Source of the DNA: Streptomyces chattanoogensis
GTDB lineage: Bacteria > Actinomycetota > Actinomycetes > Streptomycetales > Streptomycetaceae
Length of the DNA: 27,385 nucleotides
Direction of reading: 5' to 3'
Assembly: GCF_001294335.1 (NCBI RefSeq)
Contig: NZ_LGKG01000181.1
Span: 1-27,385 of the forward strand
The translations under genes and the position numbers were made by a program. A model generated the notes under the pieces. That model was not told the origin of the DNA. It searched no databases and saw nothing but the letters and a program-made list of their open reading frames with translations. Positions 18,398 to 25,948 of the stretch are shown here, one piece after another; positions within the stretch are counted from its first letter, which is position 1; each line of letters begins with the position of its first letter.

Positions 18398-19219
18398 TCA
18401 GCCGGTGGCCAGCAGCTCGCCGTCGATGACGGTGACCGCGCTGCCGGTCAGCAGCGTACGGTCGCCGCGCAGCTCGGTCCGTACGAGACCGGTACGGGCG
18501 CCGCCCTGCAGTCCGACCAGTGCGTCGCGGCCCAGGCGGGCCGACCAGAACGGGGCGAGCGCGGTGTGCGCGCTGCCCGTCACGGGGTCCTCGTCGATGC
18601 CCACCGCAGGGAAGAAGCAGCGCGAGATGAAGTCATAGCCGCCGTCGGGGTCTTCGGCGCGCGCCGTGGCGATCACGCCCCGGCCGCCGTGCCCCGCCAG
18701 GGCCCTGAGGTCCGGTGACAGCGCCCGTACGGACTTCTCGTCGGCCAGCTCGACCAGCAGATCGCCGACATGTGGGCCGGTGTCGTGGGCGGACCGGATC
18801 TCGGTGTCCAGGGCCCCGGCGACGACGGGCGGCACCGGAACCTCGGTCAGCGGCGCGGTCGGGAAGTCCATGGTGATCGACCCGTCGTCCCCGGTGGTGG
18901 TGGTCAGCACGCCGCTGCGGGTACGGAAGCGGACCGTGCCGCGCGCGGTCCCCGTCGTGTGCAGGACGTGCGCGGTGGCCAGGGTGGCATGTCCGCACAT
19001 GTTCACCTCGGTGCCCGGGGTGAACCACCGCAGCGCCCAGTCGGCGTCGCCGTCCGCGGGCAGCGGGTGCGCGTAGGCGGTCTCGGAGAGGTTGACCTCT
19101 ACGGCGACCTGCTGGAGCCAGGCGTCATCGGGGAAGGCGTCGGAATCGAGGAGTACGACTCCTGCGGGGTTGCCGGCGAACGGACGCGCACTGAAGGCGT
19201 CGACGATACGAATCCTCAT
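18398..19219 (-). CDS. PhzF-family isomerase/epimerase
   Basis: This 273-aa protein has the two-lobe PhzF/diaminopimelate-epimerase-like fold. Landmarks are the start IVDAFSARPFAGNPAGVVLL, the catalytic glutamate E46 in NLSETAY, the GHATLATAHVL helix and a second-lobe DEDPVTGSAHTALAPFW segment. PhzF itself isomerises a phenazine precursor; most family members have unknown substrates and no phenazine genes are nearby. The ATG at 19219 gives the normal family length. It has no Shine-Dalgarno sequence but is preceded by TACGCT 7 bases upstream, so the mRNA may be leaderless. A longer in-frame form to 19426 would overlap the padR start region and is rejected. It is divergent from padR. Confidence 0.9.
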   Translation of the reverse strand: MRIRIVDAFSARPFAGNPAGVVLLDSDAFPDDAWLQQVAVEVNLSETAYAHPLPADGDADWALRWFTPGTEVNMCGHATLATAHVLHTTGTARGTVRFRTRSGVLTTTTGDDGSITMDFPTAPLTEVPVPPVVAGALDTEIRSAHDTGPHVGDLLVELADEKSVRALSPDLRALAGHGGRGVIATARAEDPDGGYDFISRCFFPAVGIDEDPVTGSAHTALAPFWSARLGRDALVGLQGGARTGLVRTELRGDRTLLTGSAVTVIDGELLATG

Positions 19220-19330
19220 GGCCGCGAGCGTAGAGAAGACGCAAAACCGCAGGCCAAGGCCAATCCCGGGAAATTGGACCCCTGCAGGGCGGCGGGGCGG
19301 TTGTCGAAGGGGTTGTTCGGCGAACAGTTC

Positions 19331-19366
19331 CGATATATCGTTGAAGCATCGCGATCGGTCAACGAT
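19331..19366. promoter_or_regulatory. Palindromic operator candidate upstream of padR
   Basis: CGATATATCG (19331-19340) is a perfect 10-bp palindrome. An overlapping inverted repeat pairs ATCGTTGA (19337-19344) with TCAACGAT (19359-19366). The site lies about 60-95 bases before the padR ATG in the padR/phzF-like divergent gap. PadR proteins typically autoregulate through AT-centred palindromes, so this is a likely operator. Confidence 0.6.
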
Positions 19367-19424
19367 GGCGGTGCAGTAAGCCCTGTGCGGGCCTGCTGCG
19401 AGAGCAATCGGAAAGGACGCCACC

Positions 19425-20066
19425 ATGCGTTCCCAGGGACATCACCACGGCGGCAACCACGAGCACGGACACGAGCACCGGCATGAGCACTGCGGCCCCG
19501 GACGCCAGGGCGGCTGGGGCGAGTTCGTCGGCGGCTTCGAGCGGCGGCGCGCCGCGTTCGGCGGCTTCGGGCCGCCTTTCGGGGGGCCGCCCTTCGGCGG
19601 CCGGGGCCGCGGCGGACCGCGCGGCCGGGCGCGGCGCGGCGATGTGCGCGCCTCGATACTGGCGCTGCTCAAGGACCGGCCGATGCACGGCTACGAAATG
19701 ATCCAGGAGATCGCCGAGCGCAGCGGAGGGGCCTGGAAGCCCAGCCCCGGTTCGGTCTATCCCACCCTGCAGCTGCTGGAGGACGAGGGGCTGATCACCA
19801 ACGCCAGCGAGGGCGGCAAGAAGCTCTTCTCGCTGACCGAGGCCGGCCGTGCCGAGGCCGAGAGCGGCTCGGACGCCCCCTGGGAGGACGCCGGACGGGG
19901 CGTCGACTGGGAGGCGATGAACGAGATCCGCAAGGCGGGCGGCGGCCTGGTCGAGGCGTTCCGCCAGGTGTGGGCCACCGGCAGCCCCGAGCAGCGGGAG
20001 AAGGCCATGGCGGTGGTCAACAAGGCCCGTAAGGAGCTGTATCTGATCCTGGCCGAGGAGGACTGA
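19425..20066 (+). CDS. PadR-family transcriptional regulator with His-rich N-terminus
   Basis: This 213-aa regulator has three parts. Residues 6-23 contain nine histidines and one cysteine in an HxH pattern. A Gly/Phe/Pro/Arg-rich low-complexity stretch follows (about 35-70). The PadR winged helix domain (about 72-150) has ASILALLKDRPMHGYEMIQEI and a GSVYPTLQLLEDEGLI recognition region, followed by a C-terminal dimer helix (about 165-210). PadR proteins repress by binding palindromes and release on ligand binding. The His cluster suggests metal binding, which is inference. ATG 19425 has GGAAAGGA 7 bases upstream. CGATATATCG upstream is a likely autoregulatory site. Confidence 0.92.
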   Translation: MRSQGHHHGGNHEHGHEHRHEHCGPGRQGGWGEFVGGFERRRAAFGGFGPPFGGPPFGGRGRGGPRGRARRGDVRASILALLKDRPMHGYEMIQEIAERSGGAWKPSPGSVYPTLQLLEDEGLITNASEGGKKLFSLTEAGRAEAESGSDAPWEDAGRGVDWEAMNEIRKAGGGLVEAFRQVWATGSPEQREKAMAVVNKARKELYLILAEED

Positions 20067-20072
20067 GGAGCG

Positions 20073-20134
20073 GGCTGAGGGGAGAGCCGGGGGCCGGGGT
20101 GTGCCGTGCGCGGCGTGCCCCCGGGCCTCAGCCC
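20073..20134. terminator. Long hairpin between convergent padR and SRPBCC genes
   Basis: GGGCTGAGG (20073-20081) pairs perfectly with CCTCAGCCC (20126-20134). The interior can form a further GC-rich stem with some G-T pairs around a TGCG loop. The right arm includes the stop codon of the SRPBCC gene. Confidence 0.55.
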
Positions 20135-20556
20135 ACCAGTTCTGCGAGCTTGTGCAGCGACTCGTTCAGCGCCGCGCTCGCCGAGTCCTTCAGCTTGCCC
20201 GCCATCAGGGAGACTGCGGCGCCGGTGAACGCCCCGTCCATCCGGACCGTCGTCGCCCCGCCGTCCGGCGTCAGCTCGTAGCGCATCCCCAGGCTGACGC
20301 CCATCGGGCCCTTGCCCTTGATGTCCAGCAGGCGGCCGGGCTCCACCTCCCGTACGGTCCAGGTCACCTCGGCCGGGAAGCCCATCAGCTTCATGTTCTC
20401 CTCGTAGCCCGCGCCCACTTCGAGCGTTGCGGGGCCGCCCTTGGGGAAGCCGGTGTGGGTGGCGTTCCACTGCCCGTACGCGTCGAAGTCGGTCAGCAGG
20501 TCCCAGATCTGCCCGGCCGGTGCCTCGATGCGGGCCTGAGCGGTGACTTCGGCCAT
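20128..20556 (-). CDS. SRPBCC (START-like) family protein
   Basis: This 142-aa single-domain protein has the SRPBCC/polyketide-cyclase-like lipid-binding fold. It begins AEVTAQARIEAPAGQIWDLLTDFDAYGQWN, a standard first strand and helix, and ends with a long amphipathic helix (LMAGKLKDSASAALNESLHKLAELV). Such proteins bind hydrophobic ligands in a deep cavity; the ligand here cannot be read from the sequence. The ATG at 20556 has AAGGGG 7-8 bases upstream, so the longer in-frame form to 20625 is rejected. It lies 82 bases downstream of the HAD-like gene on the same strand, possibly in one transcript, and converges on padR. Confidence 0.9.
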   Translation of the reverse strand: MAEVTAQARIEAPAGQIWDLLTDFDAYGQWNATHTGFPKGGPATLEVGAGYEENMKLMGFPAEVTWTVREVEPGRLLDIKGKGPMGVSLGMRYELTPDGGATTVRMDGAFTGAAVSLMAGKLKDSASAALNESLHKLAELVG

Positions 20557-20638
20557 GCGACCACCCCTTCGGTGACTGTCCCCGGCTGTGCCGCGGAAGG
20601 TAGCCGCGAGGAGGCGAAGGTTCAAGAGCGGCGACCCC

Positions 20639-21163
20639 TCAATTCTGATGGGCCGTCAGGTTCATGCAGAGACGCGGCCGGGGCGGCGCGGTGAGCAGCC
20701 GGTCGACATGGTGGCGGCGCAGTCCGTGCGCCGGGTCCACCGGGATCAGCAGCCGGTCCGGCCGCCAGCGGTTGCGCCGTACCAGGCCGTCGGGCATCGC
20801 ATCGTCGACCCAGGCGAACGGCCGCCCGTCCGCGAACCGCAGGATGGGCGCCCACTTCGGGGCCGGCGGGCTCTCCGGCCCCTCGGACTGCAGGTCCTCG
20901 GGCCGGGCGGGGCGGCCGGTGAATTCCACGACCGGCAGCCGGGGCAGCTCCAGCAGCGGAGCGATATGGGTGTTCGCGTGATGCTCCCAGGTGGTGGCCC
21001 AGACGAGGTCGTACGTCGCGGAGAGCTCGTACAGCCAGTCGGTGTGGTCGGTGGAGAGCAGCACGGTGTGTCCGAGCAGACGGTGTGCGGTGAAACCGGG
21101 CGACGGCAGCACCGGATTCAGCACGCCGTCGACAGCGAGGAAGAGCAGCGGTCGGGTGGCCAT
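20639..21163 (-). CDS. HAD-like domain protein lacking the nucleophilic aspartate
   Basis: This 174-aa protein resembles a small HAD-superfamily group common in Streptomyces. Motif I would be D-x-D-G but reads A10-V-D12-G-V-L-N, so the nucleophilic aspartate is alanine while the acid/base aspartate remains. Motif II threonine is present in WATTWEHHAN, and an acidic VDDA segment follows FADGRPFAW. Family members with intact motifs are presumed phosphohydrolases. With Ala10 the usual phospho-enzyme chemistry should be impossible, so it may be a binding or regulatory form. AAGGA lies 5 bases before the ATG at 21163; longer in-frame versions lack support. It is divergent from the Clp-N gene. Confidence 0.82.
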   Translation of the reverse strand: MATRPLLFLAVDGVLNPVLPSPGFTAHRLLGHTVLLSTDHTDWLYELSATYDLVWATTWEHHANTHIAPLLELPRLPVVEFTGRPARPEDLQSEGPESPPAPKWAPILRFADGRPFAWVDDAMPDGLVRRNRWRPDRLLIPVDPAHGLRRHHVDRLLTAPPRPRLCMNLTAHQN

Positions 21164-21443
21164 CACAGTCCTTCGCCGCGGAGGGGTTCGGGTGGACGGG
21201 GCGGGGCGGTGTATCGGTGGGGCGGACGCGGTGCGTGTGGGGGAAGGACGCACGAAGGCGGTCGCCGGTTGCCTGCCGCCGTCCCTTCGGCGGGGGCCGG
21301 ATCTCCTGCGTCCGGCTTCCGTCGAAACGCGGCATCTCCTCCTCAAGGATGAGAAGGTGCGTGCGTATCCCCAACCAGGGTGGGATGCGCAAATGCTTCC
21401 CCCCGGGGATGTTCCGGGCCTCAGGGGCTGGTGGGGTGGGACT

Positions 21444-21983
21444 GTGCAAAACCGTACTGCGTACAGCGGAGCCGACGGTTCCGCCCGGGTGGACCTCGAC
21501 ACACAGCTCACCGTGGAGCTGGCGTCCGTCGTCTCCGCTGCCCGCAGGAGGGCCACCCGCGACGGCGACCGCCAGGTGGACACCGCCCATCTGCTGCACG
21601 GACTCCTGGAGTCCGACCCCGCGGTACGCGACGCGTTCGACGGCGGCCCCCGGATCGCCCGGCTGCTCGGCTATCTCGTCCAGCGCAGCATCGGCTACGG
21701 ACTCCAATGGCACGGCACGGTCGAGGACTCCGGCGCGGTGCCGGCGGTCACCGAGGGCGGCGTCCCGGGGTGGTCGCCCGCCGCGGCCGCCGCCCTGGAC
21801 GGCGCCCTCGACCGCGCACACGCCCGCTACGCCACCCGCGCCGGCTGCCTCGACCTGCTCGCCGCCCTGGTGGACGACCCCGAGTCGCGGGCCGTCGAGG
21901 TGCTGCGCCGTGCCTCCGTCGACACCGCCCTGCTCGCCGAGCGCCTGGACGGGGACGGTTCCGGCGGCTCCGGCCAGGAGTGA
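21444..21983 (+). CDS. Clp-N (Clp repeat) domain protein without ATPase domain
   Basis: This 179-aa protein has two Clp N-terminal repeats (about residues 12-75 and 105-165), seen in LTVELASVVSAARRRATRDGDRQVDTAHLLHGLLE and the matching ALDGALDRAHARYATRAGCLDLLAALV half. It contains no Walker motifs, so it is not a ClpA/ClpC unfoldase but a stand-alone adaptor-like domain. Related proteins may deliver substrates to Clp proteases or act as stress factors; the partner is unknown. GTG 21444 is chosen with GGGGTGGGA just upstream and because conserved sequence starts there. ATG 21393 is in frame but lacks a better site. The 280-bp divergent gap with the HAD-like gene holds no other gene. Confidence 0.82.
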   Translation: MQNRTAYSGADGSARVDLDTQLTVELASVVSAARRRATRDGDRQVDTAHLLHGLLESDPAVRDAFDGGPRIARLLGYLVQRSIGYGLQWHGTVEDSGAVPAVTEGGVPGWSPAAAAALDGALDRAHARYATRAGCLDLLAALVDDPESRAVEVLRRASVDTALLAERLDGDGSGGSGQE

Positions 21984-22068
21984 CCGGGGTGGCCCAGGCG
22001 GCCGGAGTGACGGGAACGACAGGGGTCTCGGGGGTGTCGCTGCTGACGGCGGCTGTCATGATGACCGG

Positions 22069-23241
22069 ATGCACACGTCTTCGGGGAGCCCCGCCGGTCC
22101 AGCCACCGGTACCGGCCCAGCAGCAACGGGGTCCACGGGGACCGTACGGACATCACCGGCCGCCCCGGGCCGGGGCGGGCCCAAGGGGCGCGGCGCGGGC
22201 GTCGGCATCGCGCTGATCTCTGCCCTCGCGTTCGGCGGCTCCGGCGTCGCCGCCAAGCCCCTGATCGAGGCCGGTCTCGCACCGCTGCACGTCACCTGGC
22301 TGCGGGTGGCCGGCGCCGCGCTGGTCCTGCTGCCCCTCGCCTGGCGCCACCGCGGACTGCTGCGGCGCCGCCCGGCCCTGCTCGTGGGCTACGGCCTGCT
22401 CGCGGTGGGCGGCGTCCAGGCCTGCTACTTCGCCGCGATATCCCGGATCCCCGTCGGCGTCGCGCTGCTCATCGAGTACCTCGCGCCCGCCCTCGTCCTG
22501 GGCTGGGTGCGCTTCGTCCAGAAACGGCCGGTCACCCGCGCCGCGGCCGTCGGCGTCGTCCTCGCCGTCGCCGGTCTGGCATGTGTCGTCGAGGTGTGGT
22601 CCGGGCTGAGCTTCGACGTCATCGGCCTGGCCCTCGCGCTCGGGGCGGCCTGCTGCCAGGTCGGCTACTTCGTGCTGTCGGACCACGGCGGCGACGGCGA
22701 CGACACACCGGATCCGCTCGGCGTGATCGCCTACGGCCTGCTGACCGGCGCCGTTGTGCTCACCGTGATCGCCCGTCCCTGGACCATGGACTGGCAGGTG
22801 CTCGGCGGCAGCGCCGAGATGAACGGCACCCCGGTGCCCGCCGCGCTGCTCCTCGGCTGGATCGTGCTGATCGCCACGGTGGCCGCCTATCTCACCGGAG
22901 TCGTCTCCATCCGGCTGCTCTCGCCCCAGGTGGCCGGGGTGGTGGCCTGCCTGGAGGCGGTGATCGCGACCGTACTGGCCTGGGTGCTGCTCGGCGAGCA
23001 TCTCTCCCTGCCGCAGATCGCCGGAGGCGTGGTGGTGCTGGTGGGCGCCTTCATCGCGCAGTCGGCGAAGCCCGAGGACCCGGCTGCCGGAGCCCCGGAG
23101 GCGCCTGCCTCGGAGGCGCGGGCTTCGGAAGCGGGAGCGTCGGATGCGGCGCTTCCCGGGAACGGCTTGCCGCCCACCGGGGAAGACCCGTCCCCGGCCG
23201 TCGCCGGAAACGGCTTGTCGGCCGGATCATGCGCCCCGTAA
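22069..23241 (+). CDS. EamA/DMT-superfamily transporter
   Basis: This 390-aa protein has a Thr/Gly/Pro-rich cytoplasmic N-terminus (about 1-45), ten predicted membrane helices in two EamA halves (about 47-175 and 180-330) and an unusually long Ala/Glu/Ser-rich tail of about 55 residues. Typical features are ISALAFGGSGVAAKPLIEAG in helix 1 and LLSPQVAGVVACLEAVIATVLAWVLLGE near the end. The layout resembles RhtA-like exporters of amino acids or metabolites; substrate unknown. ATG 22069 is chosen at the start of family-like sequence. It has no clear Shine-Dalgarno sequence, and a short GTCAT-G-ATGAC palindrome (22055-22065) lies just upstream, so it may be leaderless. Confidence 0.88.
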   Translation: MHTSSGSPAGPATGTGPAATGSTGTVRTSPAAPGRGGPKGRGAGVGIALISALAFGGSGVAAKPLIEAGLAPLHVTWLRVAGAALVLLPLAWRHRGLLRRRPALLVGYGLLAVGGVQACYFAAISRIPVGVALLIEYLAPALVLGWVRFVQKRPVTRAAAVGVVLAVAGLACVVEVWSGLSFDVIGLALALGAACCQVGYFVLSDHGGDGDDTPDPLGVIAYGLLTGAVVLTVIARPWTMDWQVLGGSAEMNGTPVPAALLLGWIVLIATVAAYLTGVVSIRLLSPQVAGVVACLEAVIATVLAWVLLGEHLSLPQIAGGVVVLVGAFIAQSAKPEDPAAGAPEAPASEARASEAGASDAALPGNGLPPTGEDPSPAVAGNGLSAGSCAP

Positions 23242-23244
23242 AGT
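23215..23244 (+). promoter_or_regulatory. Promoter of the leader ORF and second EamA gene
   Basis: TTGTCG (23215-23220) and TAAAGT (23239-23244) are separated by 18 bases. A start site 8 bases after the -10 would fall on the A of the ATG at 23252, giving a leaderless mRNA. The promoter overlaps the end of the upstream EamA gene. Confidence 0.65.
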
Positions 23245-23251
23245 GCCGATC

Positions 23252-23287
23252 ATGCGTTTGACTGTGCTGCCCCCTCCCGCCGCGTAA
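23252..23287 (+). CDS. Putative 11-codon leader peptide with a Pro-Pro-Pro run
   Basis: The tiny ORF encodes MRLTVLPPPAA followed by TAA. It begins where a TTGTCG-n18-TAAAGT promoter would start transcription, so it would be read as a leaderless message. Three consecutive prolines slow ribosomes unless EF-P assists. The stop codon sits in the loop of a possible 6-bp hairpin (CCCGCC 23276-23281 with GGCGGG 23288-23293). A second stem (CCGGG 23319-23323 with CCCGG 23330-23334) follows. The second EamA gene begins 132 bases after the stop. It may be an attenuation or stalling leader that responds to translation stress; this is inference from architecture only. Confidence 0.5.
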   Translation: MRLTVLPPPAA

Positions 23288-23419
23288 GGCGGGCGGCGGC
23301 CTCCGAGGAAACCCTGGTCCGGGCAAGTTCCCGGGCTGATCGTCGCTGCCTGCACACGGGACCACGCGACCATTCCACGGCGCAGCGCGCCGTGCCGGAT
23401 TTCCCGGAGCACCTCTCAC

Positions 23420-24409
23420 ATGTCTGCCACACCCTCCTCCGCCCTGCCCGTGGGCCGGGGGCTGCTGTACGTCACGATCACCGGCATCGCCTGGGGCACG
23501 GCGGGCGCCACCGCCGCCCTCCTCTACCGGGGCAGCGGACTCGGCCCGCTCGCCATCAGTTTCTGGCGGACCGTCGGCGGCCTGGCGCTGCTGCTCGCCG
23601 TACGGGCGGTGCTGCGCCGCCGGTCCGGTACGCGCGCCGGTGCCGCCCCGTACGAGCCGATACGTCACCGCATCACACGGCTCACCGTCACCGGCATCGG
23701 TTTCGCCGTCTTCCAGACCGCCTACTTCGCCGCCGTCGAGGGCACCGGCCTGGCCGTGGGCACCGTCGTCACCATGGGGGCGGCCCCTGTCCTGATAGCC
23801 GTCGGCGCGCGCCTGACGATGGGCGAGCGGCTCGGCGCGGGCGGTGTCCTGGCCGTAGCCGGGGCGCTGACCGGGCTGCTGATCCTGGTCCTCGGCGGGG
23901 GCGGCGCAACGGTCCGGCCCGCCGGCGTCGGCTATGCCCTGCTGTCCGCGGCCGGCTGCGCGGCGATGACGCTGCTCACGCGGCGGCTGGGCCGGGGCGG
24001 GAACGGCGACCCCTATGCCTCGGCGCTCGGCACGTTCGCGGTCGGCGCGCTGTGCGTGCTGCCGTTCGCGCTGGTGGAGGGGGTGTGGCCGCAGGCGGAC
24101 GGCCTGGGCCGCAGCCTGCTCCTGCTGGGCTATGTCGCGGCGGTGCCGACGGCGCTGGCGTATGTGCTGTACTTCGCGTCGCTGGCGGTGGTGCGCGCCG
24201 CGACCGCTTCCGTGATCCTGCTGCTGGAGCCGGTGTCGGCCGCGGTCATCGCGGTGCTGTTCCTCGGTGAGCGGCTCACGATGACCACGGCGGTCGGAAC
24301 CGGTGTGCTGCTGACGGCCGTCGCCGCGCTGGCGGTGACGGAGGCACGCCGGGCCTCGGCGCCGACCGCTGAACCGGCAGCCGAACCGGCCGTGGTGCCG
24401 GTGGCCTGA
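23420..24409 (+). CDS. EamA/DMT-superfamily transporter (second)
   Basis: This 329-aa protein has ten predicted membrane helices in two EamA domains (about 12-150 and 170-310) and a short Ala/Glu/Pro tail. Family features include [31 protein letters not shown] in the first helix pair and [23 protein letters not shown] in the ninth helix region. It is clearly distinct in sequence from the EamA protein directly upstream rather than a recent duplicate. Substrate unknown. ATG 23420 has GGAG about 10 bases upstream. The 178-bp gap before it carries a promoter and a putative leader ORF, so it is probably regulated on its own. A 12-bp bidirectional hairpin follows. Confidence 0.9.
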   Translation: MSATPSSALPVGRGLLYVTITGIAWGTAGATAALLYRGSGLGPLAISFWRTVGGLALLLAVRAVLRRRSGTRAGAAPYEPIRHRITRLTVTGIGFAVFQTAYFAAVEGTGLAVGTVVTMGAAPVLIAVGARLTMGERLGAGGVLAVAGALTGLLILVLGGGGATVRPAGVGYALLSAAGCAAMTLLTRRLGRGGNGDPYASALGTFAVGALCVLPFALVEGVWPQADGLGRSLLLLGYVAAVPTALAYVLYFASLAVVRAATASVILLLEPVSAAVIAVLFLGERLTMTTAVGTGVLLTAVAALAVTEARRASAPTAEPAAEPAVVPVA

Positions 24410-24411
24410 GC

Positions 24412-24442
24412 GGGGTGCCCGGCACGGCGGGCCGGGCACCCC
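24412..24442. terminator. Bidirectional terminator hairpin
   Basis: GGGGTGCCCGGC (24412-24423) and GCCGGGCACCCC (24431-24442) form a perfect 12-bp stem with a 7-base loop in the 39-bp gap between the convergent EamA and PaiB-like genes. Confidence 0.85.
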
Positions 24443-24448
24443 GGCGCC

Positions 24449-25099
24449 TCAGGGCGCCGTAGCGGACAGGGCGGCCCGGCGGCGCTCCTGGTGGCCACGG
24501 GCCGCCGCGTCGCCGGGACCGTTCCGCTCGGCCAGGCGCCGCGCGATGCGCCGCTGGACGGCCTCGCTCTTCGTACCCGCGTACTTGAACTTGGCGCGTA
24601 CCTCGTGGACTTCGAGCCGCAGCCCGCGGAGCCCGGAGAGCTGCCGGCCGAACGGGGCCCGGCCGGCGGCGACCGGAGCCGAGCCGCCCTCCGGCTGGAA
24701 GTGGCCCAGCTGGCGTTGCATCAGCGCCGCTTTGGCCTCCGGGTCGTCCACGACGTGGGCGGTGCAGGCCAGCTGGACCGCGGCGTAGAAGCTGGTGGGA
24801 ATGCCGTGCTCGGGCGGCTCGTCCTCGGCCGCCTGCCAGGGCCCGGGGATGAAGGCGTAGTCATCCACCACGCTCAGCAGGACCGTCGGCCGCTCCTCCA
24901 GTGCGGGCCAGATGGGGTTGGGGCGGGCCAGGTGGGTGAGGGCCTCATGGCGGGCCGGGTCATAGACGAAGTGTGTCGGCTGCACCATCGGCGGTGCGCC
25001 GGGCGGGCCGCTGACGGCCAGCTGGCCGAAGTCGTGTGCGGCGAGCCAGTCTTGCCATTCGGTGTCTTCGGTGGCGGCGTCCCAGGGGTGGATCAGCAT
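24449..25099 (-). CDS. PaiB-like FMN-binding negative regulator family protein
   Basis: This 216-aa protein matches the PaiB/FMN-binding split-barrel family. It starts MLIHPWDAATEDTEWQDWL, and contains a GAPPMVQPTHFVYD strand pair, HLARPNPIWPAL, and a late region (FGRQLSGLRGLRLEVHEVRAKFKYAG) typical of PaiB-like proteins. Bacillus PaiB represses sporulation and degradative enzyme genes; DNA binding has not been shown for most members. The C-terminal 30 residues are Arg/Ala-rich. ATG 25099 has GAGGAG 5-6 bases upstream. The PPOX-like gene ends only 9 bases before it, so the two are co-transcribed. It converges on the second EamA gene across a terminator. Confidence 0.85.
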   Translation of the reverse strand: MLIHPWDAATEDTEWQDWLAAHDFGQLAVSGPPGAPPMVQPTHFVYDPARHEALTHLARPNPIWPALEERPTVLLSVVDDYAFIPGPWQAAEDEPPEHGIPTSFYAAVQLACTAHVVDDPEAKAALMQRQLGHFQPEGGSAPVAAGRAPFGRQLSGLRGLRLEVHEVRAKFKYAGTKSEAVQRRIARRLAERNGPGDAAARGHQERRRAALSATAP

Positions 25100-25108
25100 C
25101 GCGGCTCC

Positions 25109-25894
25109 TCAGTGGGCGGGCAGATACGCGGGTTGCGGCGTGCCGGGGGCGAGTCCGTCGGACGGTATGGGGGTGCCGTAGGCCGGGGTCACGGGGAGGA
25201 CGCCGCTCCAGTACGGCAGCTCGAGGTCCTCCGGCTCGTCGTGGGGGCCGCCGGTGCGGATCTTGGCGGAGACCTCGTGCAGGTCGAGGCGGAGCACGGC
25301 GGTGGCCGCGAGCTCCTTGGCGTTGCCCGGCCGGGAGTCGGCCGCGCGGCCCGGCAGGACATGGTCCACGAGCGCGTCGAGGGCGGCGGTCTTCTCGTCC
25401 TCGTCGACGACCTGGTGGGCGGTGCCGTGCACCACGACGCAGCGGTAGTTGATGGAGTGGTGGAAGGCGGACTTCGCCAGGACCAGGCCGTCGACATGGG
25501 TGACGGTGACACAGACCGGCAGGCCGGGACCGGCGCTCCCGCCGGATGCACCGGCCATCCGCACCGGGCGGGAGCCGGTCGAACCGTGCAGGTAGAGGCG
25601 GTCGCCGACGCGGCCGTAGAGGGTGGGCAGCACGACCGGGGCGCCGTCGCGGACAAAGCCGAGATGGCAGACGTATCCCGCGTCGAGGATGGCGTGCACC
25701 GTCTCGTGGTCGTAGGCGGCGCGGTCGCGGGCGCGGGTGGGGACGGTGCGCCCGGTCGGCGCGTAGGAGGCGCCCTGCGGCGACGCGCCCGCCGGAGCCT
25801 GCGCGGTGTCCGTCTGCACCGTTTCCGTCTGCACCGTTTCCGCCTGTGCCACGGCCCGCTCCTCCGCCTTCACCTTCTCCATCGCCTTCTCCAC
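25109..25894 (-). CDS. Pyridoxamine 5'-phosphate oxidase-like flavin-binding protein
   Basis: This 261-aa protein has a charged, Ala/Glu/Thr-rich N-terminal 45 residues and a PPOX-like split barrel (about 60-215). The barrel is seen in DRAAYDHETVHAILDAGYVCHLGFV, PVVLPTLYGRVGDRLYLHGS and AFHHSINYRCVVVHGTAHQV. Family members bind FMN or F420 and include PdxH and nitroimidazole-type reductases; catalytic role unknown. The start is uncertain. GTG 25894 is preceded by AAGGGG 7 bases upstream; GTG 25930 lies within the palindromic promoter region and only a few bases from a possible -10, so it is less likely; ATG 25882 is also possible. It is first in an operon with the PaiB-like gene and divergent from a PLP-binding-type regulator. 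Confidence 0.85.
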   Translation of the reverse strand: MEKAMEKVKAEERAVAQAETVQTETVQTDTAQAPAGASPQGASYAPTGRTVPTRARDRAAYDHETVHAILDAGYVCHLGFVRDGAPVVLPTLYGRVGDRLYLHGSTGSRPVRMAGASGGSAGPGLPVCVTVTHVDGLVLAKSAFHHSINYRCVVVHGTAHQVVDEDEKTAALDALVDHVLPGRAADSRPGNAKELAATAVLRLDLHEVSAKIRTGGPHDEPEDLELPYWSGVLPVTPAYGTPIPSDGLAPGTPQPAYLPAH

Positions 25895-25912
25895 TGCCTT
25901 GCCCCTTGCCTC

Positions 25913-25941
25913 TTGCGATTTCTTTTGCACTAGTGCATAGT
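25913..25941 (+). promoter_or_regulatory. Promoter and palindromic operator of the MocR-type gene
   Basis: TTGCGA (25913-25918) and CATAGT (25936-25941) are 17 bases apart, and the GTG start at 25949 lies 7 bases after the -10, fitting a leaderless mRNA. The perfect 12-bp palindrome TGCACTAGTGCA (25926-25937) sits inside the spacer and would also cover the start region of the divergent operon, a natural place for regulator binding. Confidence 0.65.
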
Positions 25942-25948
25942 TGAGTTT

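Noticed and set aside
23258..23295. TTGACT inside the leader ORF as a -35 element
   Set aside because: The nearest -10-like TAAGGC is about 20 bases away and GC-rich. The upstream TTGTCG/TAAAGT pair fits much better.
22069..24409. The two EamA genes as a recent tandem duplication
   Set aside because: Their helices, lengths and tails differ clearly and no shared nucleotide blocks are visible, so they look like distant family members.
24491..25933. Long plus-strand open frame opposite the PaiB-like and PPOX-like genes
   Set aside because: It spans two well-supported minus-strand genes and their junction, lacks a ribosome site, and encodes Gly/Val/Arg-rich filler.
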